A stretch of DNA of 17,393 nucleotides, taken from Syntrophomonas sp. (GTDB lineage Bacteria; Bacillota; Syntrophomonadia; Syntrophomonadales; Syntrophomonadaceae). The stretch spans positions 1 through 17,393 of the forward strand of contig PWPP01000104.1 in assembly GCA_003558625.1 (NCBI GenBank). Reading direction: 5' to 3'. Positions 13,254 through 17,393 of this stretch are shown one piece after another. Each line of letters opens with the position of its first letter. Within the stretch, counting starts at the first letter, position 1. Both the position numbers and the translations under genes were made by a program. Under the pieces are notes generated by a model that searched no databases, had not been told where the DNA came from, and saw only the letters and a list, made by a program, of their open reading frames with translations.

Positions 13254-15356
13254 TTAACGGGAAAACCTTGTCGACATGGAGTTCTTAAGTGTGGTGAAGC
13301 GGTCCCGGGTGCTGACCTGCACCGCTTCACCGTCGCTGGTATTCACAGGTGCAATACTGGTGGTGTTATTATTGCCGCAGAACTCCACGTCCAAATGGAT
13401 GACATAGTAGCGGAAGGATGGCAGACCGGTTATGACCAGGCTCTCCCCCCGGTAGGTGTTGAAGGTTTGCGGGGGCATGGCCGGCCGGGAAGATGGCAGT
13501 TGCCCTTCATTATAGCCCTGGATCTTGACCGATTCCGAGACGTTTCTCAACTGCCAGCCCGGGTTTAATACCATTTCGATGCGGACGGTCCCATTCTCCG
13601 GGGTGATGGTGACCGTACCCGCATTCAGGGTCTGACCGGCCCAGATGGTTTGTGTTTGAGGTCCCTGGGTATCAAAGTAATACCACCAGGCAGCACCTGC
13701 ACCGGCAGTATTACCCCCGTACGCGGTCTCACCCTGGCAGCCGTTGGGGTCGACGATCTCTACATCCGTTTCTGCCCCGGTATCCGGGTTGGTGTTGTCT
13801 TGATCCACGGCGATCAGAGTGGCGGTATTGGTGATGGTTCCGCTGGCTTCTTCATCCACGGTGACAGTGATATCAAGGGATGCACTGGCACCCTTGGGCA
13901 GTGAGGCGACGGTCCAGTTGCCGGTAGTGGGATCATAGGTACCGTCACCGCTATGACTTACATAGGTCAGCCCGGATGGCAGTCCATCATTCACCACCAC
14001 ATTGGTGGCATCGCCCGGTCCGGTGTTGGTGACACTGAGGGTGAAGATGATCTCATCTCCCTCACTGGCTGTCTCTCTGTTGGCGCTTTTTTCCACGATG
14101 ATAAATACTTGTGCCGGGGCTGCCGTGAAGGTATTGGTGATGGTGACCTCGGTGGTCTGTCCGGCCACGATGGTGAATTCGCCGGCCGAATAGCTGACAT
14201 CGGCACCGTGGGTCAGGGTTTCTTCAATAGTATAGGTGCCGGGATCCAGGTCTACATATCGGGGTTGATCGGGCAATAGGTGCCAGTCGGGAAAGACAAA
14301 GCTCCAGACCGGGGGACCGTCTTTTTCGCTGACCACCGCTTCATAATAGTCCGCCCCGTCGGGTGGTGTGCCCACTACCAGCTTGGTCAACTTCAGGGTG
14401 CCCTTTGCCGGGGCTGCCGTGAAGGTATTGGTGATGGTGACCACGGTGGTCTGTCCCGCTAGGATGGTGAATTCGCCGGCCGAATAGCTGACATCGGCAC
14501 CATGGGTCAGGGTTTCTTCTATGGTATAGGTGCCGGGATCCAGGTCTACATATCGGGGTTGATCGGGCACCAGGTGCCAGTCGGGAAAGACAAAGCTCCA
14601 GACCGGGGGACCGTCTTTTTCGCTGACCACCGCTTCATAATAATCCGCTCCGTCGGGTGGGGTGCCCACTACCAGCTTGGTCAACTTCAGGGTGCCCTTT
14701 GCCGGGGCTGCCGGGAAGGTATTGGTGATGGTGACCTCGGTTTTGCTGCAACTTTTGATATCAAATGAGCTCTGGGAGTAGGAAACCTCGGCTCCATGGG
14801 ATTCGGTCTCTATTATGGTATAGCTGCCGGGATCCAGGAAAAAGAGCTTGCTTTCATCCTCTTTTATGGTAAATGTTTTACTGAAGCAATCTCCTGTGAT
14901 TTTAACAACGTATTCCAGATCTTCCTGGGGAGGTGTCCCTTCCACCTTTTTCGTTACCTCCAACTTGCCTTTGATGGGACAGGTGATGGGACAGGGGCAG
15001 GTACATTGCGGTGGTTCTACCGGGCAGGGACATGTACATTGTGGTGGTTCTACCGGACAGGGACACGTACATTGTGGTGGTTCTACCGGACAGGGAAGGC
15101 AGCAATCCGGCATCTGGATGGGGGTCCGGTTAAATCGGTCGAACATACTCTGCTTTTTATCTGCCACCCTTTGCTTAAAATCAGAAAATGAATTTTCGCT
15201 TGATACACAGGTGCTGTCTGCGCTTACAGCACTTTCGGCTAAACAGGGATCCGCTTCACCTATGGTGGCGGCACTGACACCGGTGAAGCCCCCCAGCACC
15301 ATCATGGCAATTACGAAAAAAACCAGGAAAAAATGACTTTTTCTGTACTTCATCAT
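13254..15356 (-). CDS. Large secreted multidomain surface protein with Cys/Pro repeat, Cna-like repeats and DUF11 domain
   Basis: The 700-aa protein starts with a signal peptide (basic KYRK, hydrophobic core 9-24, likely cut after V-S-A near residue 29). A helical stretch ends in DRFNR (about 57-77). Next is a Cys/Pro-rich linker of three PVEPPQCTCPC units (90-122). Residues about 129-220, 221-318 and 319-416 are three prealbumin/Cna-like beta domains (G-T-L-K-L-T-K...D-P-G-T-Y-T-I-E-E-T); the last two are nearly identical. Residues about 417-540 are a DUF11-type (TIGR01451-like) domain with SVTNTGPGDATNVVVND. A C-terminal domain (about 545-675) is unrecognised. The end is DRFTTLKNSMSTRFSR. 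AGGAG at 15364-15368 gives the start. There is no LPXTG motif, no hydrophobic tail and no SLH domain. A role in envelope, spore coat or adhesion is inference. Confidence 0.93.
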   Translation of the reverse strand: MMKYRKSHFFLVFFVIAMMVLGGFTGVSAATIGEADPCLAESAVSADSTCVSSENSFSDFKQRVADKKQSMFDRFNRTPIQMPDCCLPCPVEPPQCTCPCPVEPPQCTCPCPVEPPQCTCPCPITCPIKGKLEVTKKVEGTPPQEDLEYVVKITGDCFSKTFTIKEDESKLFFLDPGSYTIIETESHGAEVSYSQSSFDIKSCSKTEVTITNTFPAAPAKGTLKLTKLVVGTPPDGADYYEAVVSEKDGPPVWSFVFPDWHLVPDQPRYVDLDPGTYTIEETLTHGADVSYSAGEFTILAGQTTVVTITNTFTAAPAKGTLKLTKLVVGTPPDGADYYEAVVSEKDGPPVWSFVFPDWHLLPDQPRYVDLDPGTYTIEETLTHGADVSYSAGEFTIVAGQTTEVTITNTFTAAPAQVFIIVEKSANRETASEGDEIIFTLSVTNTGPGDATNVVVNDGLPSGLTYVSHSGDGTYDPTTGNWTVASLPKGASASLDITVTVDEEASGTITNTATLIAVDQDNTNPDTGAETDVEIVDPNGCQGETAYGGNTAGAGAAWWYYFDTQGPQTQTIWAGQTLNAGTVTITPENGTVRIEMVLNPGWQLRNVSESVKIQGYNEGQLPSSRPAMPPQTFNTYRGESLVITGLPSFRYYVIHLDVEFCGNNNTTSIAPVNTSDGEAVQVSTRDRFTTLKNSMSTRFSR
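14113..14700 (-). repeat. Two nearly identical 294-bp tandem repeats (98 codons each)
   Basis: Units 14113-14406 and 14407-14700 match apart from a limited number of base differences, and the period is exactly 294 bases. Landmarks such as GCCGGGGCTGCCG recur at 14113, 14407 and 14701. The third unit, starting at 14701, is diverged. Each unit encodes one Cna-like beta domain. High identity at the DNA level points to recent duplication or gene conversion and to possible copy-number variation. Confidence 0.93.
14989..15087 (-). repeat. Three 33-bp repeats encoding PVEPPQCTCPC
   Basis: Units 14989-15021, 15022-15054 and 15055-15087 are nearly identical. On the minus strand they encode an 11-residue Pro/Cys unit. 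A partial fourth unit precedes them on the coding strand, where CCLPCPVEPP begins. Short in-frame repeats of this kind expand and contract by slippage. Confidence 0.93.
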
Positions 15357-15395
15357 CTAACCACTCCTTTCTTTTTTTTATCCAGCAAGTATTTT

Positions 15396-15518
15396 TCATG
15401 CCGGTGAACCAGTGGATTTTCCCCATATCCAAAAGCATAACAAAATCATAATAATGTATACGATCAACCCGGGGATAAGGTTAAACTGATGCCGGGGATT
15501 GCTGAATTTTCCAGCCAT
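15396..15518 (-). CDS. Possible small membrane protein, 40 aa
   Basis: An ATG at 15518 opens a 40-codon frame beginning MAGKFSNPRHQFNLIPG, then a hydrophobic run IVYIIMILLCFWIW, and a short polar end (GKSTGSPA). It would make a single-helix membrane peptide. It stops 39 bases before the start of the 700-aa surface protein, on the same strand. The purine-rich AGGTGAG upstream sits too close to the ATG to be a good ribosome binding site, and a TTG at 15557 is an alternative start. A hydrophobic run can arise by chance in AT-rich DNA, so this is a tentative call. Confidence 0.3.
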   Translation of the reverse strand: MAGKFSNPRHQFNLIPGLIVYIIMILLCFWIWGKSTGSPA

Positions 15519-15662
15519 CTCACCTGGAGGAACGGTGTGTCGCTCTGGTTTGATCAAGCCCAGCTGGATCTACAGTAGCACAAGAAAATATTTTGTACCG
15601 GCACCACTTTTTCTACCACCTCCAAACCTGAAATGTTCAGTGTAACGTAACCTGATAAAAAA

Positions 15663-15687
15663 CAAAAAAACCAGCCTCTCTGGCCGG
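15663..15687 (-). terminator. Weak terminator-like hairpin without an intact upstream gene
   Basis: On the minus strand GGCCAG and CTGGTT pair (four Watson-Crick and two G-T pairs) around AGAGG, followed by a T-rich tract. It sits about 17 bases after the stop of the fragment at 15703-15819. It may mark the end of a lost gene. Confidence 0.4.
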
Positions 15688-15702
15688 TTACGCTACTTGC
15701 TC

Positions 15703-15819
15703 CTACGGGTAAAAAGCGTCCAATTCATCACCCGCATTCATCGCATCCACAATACTCTTGAAGAGACTATTAAATTTTGTCTGATCATGATTTATATATA
15801 TTGTATAATTTAGGGGCTG
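15703..15819 (-). pseudogene. Possible remnant of a gene 3' end (38 codons)
   Basis: Between an in-frame TGA (15820-15822) and TAG (15703-15705) the minus strand reads a protein-like end including KFNSLFKSIVDAMNAGDELD and finishing D-A-F-Y-P. The composition is like a helical C-terminus and a terminator-like hairpin follows, but there is no plausible start with ribosome binding site. I do not recognise the family. It may equally be chance. Confidence 0.22.
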
Positions 15820-16146
15820 TCAGAGCAACAAGAAAAATGGTATAAATTAACAAACAATGAGGGCTTAAAACAAGACCTTAGTCATACGATAAACAATATT
15901 TATTAATATTATGCAAAATTTTAACCATTTTGAATAATTGGTCCCGGTCATCAGCAGCTCCGGCCCTTTCTTACCCGGGACAGCTTCCCGCAAGCACCCT
16001 CCCCGTAATTATCATGGATAAGGGTTGGTGCAATTTATATGTATATCATGATCTCCAGGGGTTTAACGGTTTTTCTTGCTCCACCAGGGAAGGTGCCGAA
16101 AGCGGCGGTTCTTGCTTTCACCGGGCTGCGATCCCTTATGCGGACT

Positions 16147-16184
16147 AAAAAAACCACCCCGGGTTTGTGATAAGCCCGGGGTGG
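16147..16184 (-). terminator. Terminator of the right-edge surface protein gene
   Basis: On the minus strand CCACCCCGGG (16184-16175) pairs perfectly with CCCGGGGTGG (16163-16154) around an 11-base loop, followed by seven T. It lies 24 bases after the stop codon, the same spacing as at the other surface-protein gene. Confidence 0.95.
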
Positions 16185-16208
16185 CTGCTGGTGCCGGTTA
16201 TATGCGAT

Positions 16209-17393
16209 CTAGCGGGAGAACCTGCTGGATAGGGTGCTCTTAGTGGTGGTCATTTTATCCCGGAGGCTGTCAAACCGGTCCTGGGTATCGGTCTTAAGCT
16301 CTTCGCCCTCCTTCTTCAGATCCTCCTTGACTTCCTGCAAGTTTTTGTCACCGAAATCACAGGGACAGTCACATTCGCAATCACAGGGTGGGCAGTTAGG
16401 CATACATGTTTTCGGAGCATTAATAAAGTTGTAGTATAGTGGTTCTTCTGTGTTTGGGTTGGTAGCTTCATCCGGTAAGGTAATGATATAAGCAAATTCG
16501 TTACCTTCTCCAGCTCCTTCATCATAGGGAAAAACCTGATTCCAGCAGGGTTTTTGCTTTTCCGTGACCCGGTAGGTGCCTTCCTGGAGACCGGAGAAGC
16601 AGTATTGACCGTCGCTGCCGGTTATGATGGTGTTTACTTGCTGCCAGTATCCCATACCCCAGCATGTTTCTTTCTCTACCCATAATTCCAGGGATATGGT
16701 CCAACCCTCCAGCCCCTGTAAGGGCTCAGAGCCTTGCAGGAACTTATAACCACAGATCTGGTATGTGACCGGGGTATTTCGAAAATCATAAGATTCTGCC
16801 GGAGTATTGCCGGCCGTCAAATCAACAATATAATAATAACCCCGGGTTTCATCATAGAAACCTTCATCAGCCGGGAAGATCTGGTCCCATTTTTCCCGCT
16901 GCTCTTCATAGACCCGGTATTTCCCGTCAGGCAGTTTAGCAAAGCAGTAACGTCCGTCAGGACCGGTCTTTAGCGGTTCATCATAGGGTTGCCAGGATCC
17001 GTCAAGCTCATTGTCCCCCGGGTACCATTTCTCCAGGTATATTGCCCAATCACTGATTACCTCGGAAGAATGGCCGACATACTTGTAGCCACAGATCTCC
17101 AGGGTAAAATCATTTAATTGGATAAAATTACCGTAAGCGTAAGGCAGCAAGCCCACCTGGGCTTCATCTAATAATTGCGGGGTTGCGGCCCGGGGGTCAA
17201 ATTTTTCAATGAAGCCGCCGTTGGGGTCATTGGGTGTGCGGAATTCGCTGTCATCGCGCATGACCACCCAGAGATAACCATATGCATCCAGGCCGATCCC
17301 TACCGGCCTCACATACTTGGTTTCATAGATCTTTCCCACCACCCCGGTTCCGGGTTCACCGGGTATAAACTGGTATACCTTCTTGTTGTTAGA
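16209..17393 (-). CDS. Surface-type protein with propeller-like segment, two SdrD/Cna-B-like domains, Cys-rich knot and helical tail (5' end outside window)
   Basis: The frame is open to the right edge, giving 394 visible residues; the GTG at 17342 is probably internal. The first ~95 residues (V-Y-Q-F-I-P-G-E-P-G, P-V-G-I-G-L-D-A-Y-G-Y-L-W-V-V) resemble one blade of an NHL/Vgb-type beta-propeller. Two related beta domains follow, each starting I-C-G-Y-K and containing G-x-D-G-x-Y-C-F...L-x-x-G-x-Y-R-V (bases about 17100-16760 and 16760-16420), like SdrD B-type/Cna-B repeats. A Cys knot with seven Cys follows (16359-16406). The charged helical tail ends KSTLSSRFSR. There is no LPXTG or membrane anchor. 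Export is inferred from domain type, since the signal peptide would lie outside the window. Confidence 0.88.
   Translation of the reverse strand, partial: SNNKKVYQFIPGEPGTGVVGKIYETKYVRPVGIGLDAYGYLWVVMRDDSEFRTPNDPNGGFIEKFDPRAATPQLLDEAQVGLLPYAYGNFIQLNDFTLEICGYKYVGHSSEVISDWAIYLEKWYPGDNELDGSWQPYDEPLKTGPDGRYCFAKLPDGKYRVYEEQREKWDQIFPADEGFYDETRGYYYIVDLTAGNTPAESYDFRNTPVTYQICGYKFLQGSEPLQGLEGWTISLELWVEKETCWGMGYWQQVNTIITGSDGQYCFSGLQEGTYRVTEKQKPCWNQVFPYDEGAGEGNEFAYIITLPDEATNPNTEEPLYYNFINAPKTCMPNCPPCDCECDCPCDFGDKNLQEVKEDLKKEGEELKTDTQDRFDSLRDKMTTTKSTLSSRFSR

Larger units (their letters stand above)
15519..16146. other. Long intergenic region between the two surface-protein genes
   Basis: No convincing full gene was found on either strand. 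It contains an inverted repeat (15642-15652 with 15686-15696, one mismatch), a weak minus-strand terminator-like hairpin, a short open fragment resembling a gene end (15703-15819), a very AT-rich block (about 15770-15940) and GC-rich hairpin-forming sequence at about 15941-16000. The plus-strand open frame at 15930-16148 has no ribosome binding site and looks non-coding. Confidence 0.5.

Noticed and set aside
14113..15087. CRISPR array
   Set aside because: The repeats are in-frame protein-coding domain repeats with no spacers and no cas genes nearby.
15357..15480. Sporulation (sigma E/K-type) promoter ahead of the 700-aa surface protein
   Set aside because: A TATACATT resembling a sigma-E -10 is present, but no matching -35 was found at the right distance.
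15800..16146. Insertion-sequence end or complete mobile element
   Set aside because: No transposase frame, no matching terminal inverted repeats flanking the region and no clear target-site duplication were found.
15930..16148. 72-codon plus-strand open frame
   Set aside because: No ribosome binding site, no recognisable domain, and it runs into the A-tract of the minus-strand terminator.
13254..17393. LPXTG sorting signal, SLH domains or C-terminal membrane anchor on the surface proteins
   Set aside because: Neither C-terminus contains LPXTG, a hydrophobic segment or SLH repeats; both end in a charged or polar helix instead.

Overview
The window looks like chromosomal DNA of a low-to-mid GC Firmicute of the Clostridia. 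Gene content and order suggest a Peptococcaceae/Desulfotomaculum-like organism (inference). Supporting signs are strong AGGAGG-type ribosome binding sites, GTG/TTG starts, a textbook CIRCE operator at groESL, intrinsic terminators with long T-tracts, and a Moco riboswitch ahead of moaA.

Left part, plus strand (1-10200), is mostly housekeeping. It runs: the 3' end of tsaD (tRNA t6A synthesis); an intergenic region with a run of same-direction DnaA-box-like sites; a 5-formyltetrahydrofolate cyclo-ligase gene; then a molybdenum-cofactor operon. That operon has a Moco-type riboswitch with terminator, a 58-codon HTH-like ORF, moaA, a moaC-MOSC fusion and a mogA/moaB gene. Next come groES-groEL under CIRCE/HrcA control, a type I glutamine synthetase that looks like the GSI-beta subfamily, and an hpt-guaA purine salvage/GMP pair ending at a terminator.

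Middle part, minus strand (10198-12935): a copper-type P1B-3 ATPase of the CopB family followed by a small two-helix membrane protein. The His-rich N-terminal extension expected of CopB is present in the correct frame with its own good ribosome binding site, but one in-frame TAA separates it from the ATPase core. A promoter-like sequence and a perfect 9-9-9 dyad lie upstream.

Right part, minus strand (13190-17393): two large exported or surface-type proteins, each with its own strong terminator. One (700 aa) has a signal peptide, a Cys/Pro repeat, three prealbumin/Cna-like repeats (two nearly identical), a DUF11-type domain and an unrecognised C-terminal domain. The other, cut by the window edge, has a propeller-like segment, two SdrD/Cna-B-like domains, a Cys-rich knot and a charged helical tail. 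They share no LPXTG or SLH anchor but end in the same short motif (S-[TS]-R-F-S-R at the stop codon), and a related copy sits after the signal peptide of the first. This shared tail, with the Cys-rich segments, is the best candidate here for an undescribed surface assembly or sorting system. The roughly 790-base gap between the two genes holds only weak small ORFs, a possible gene remnant and hairpins.
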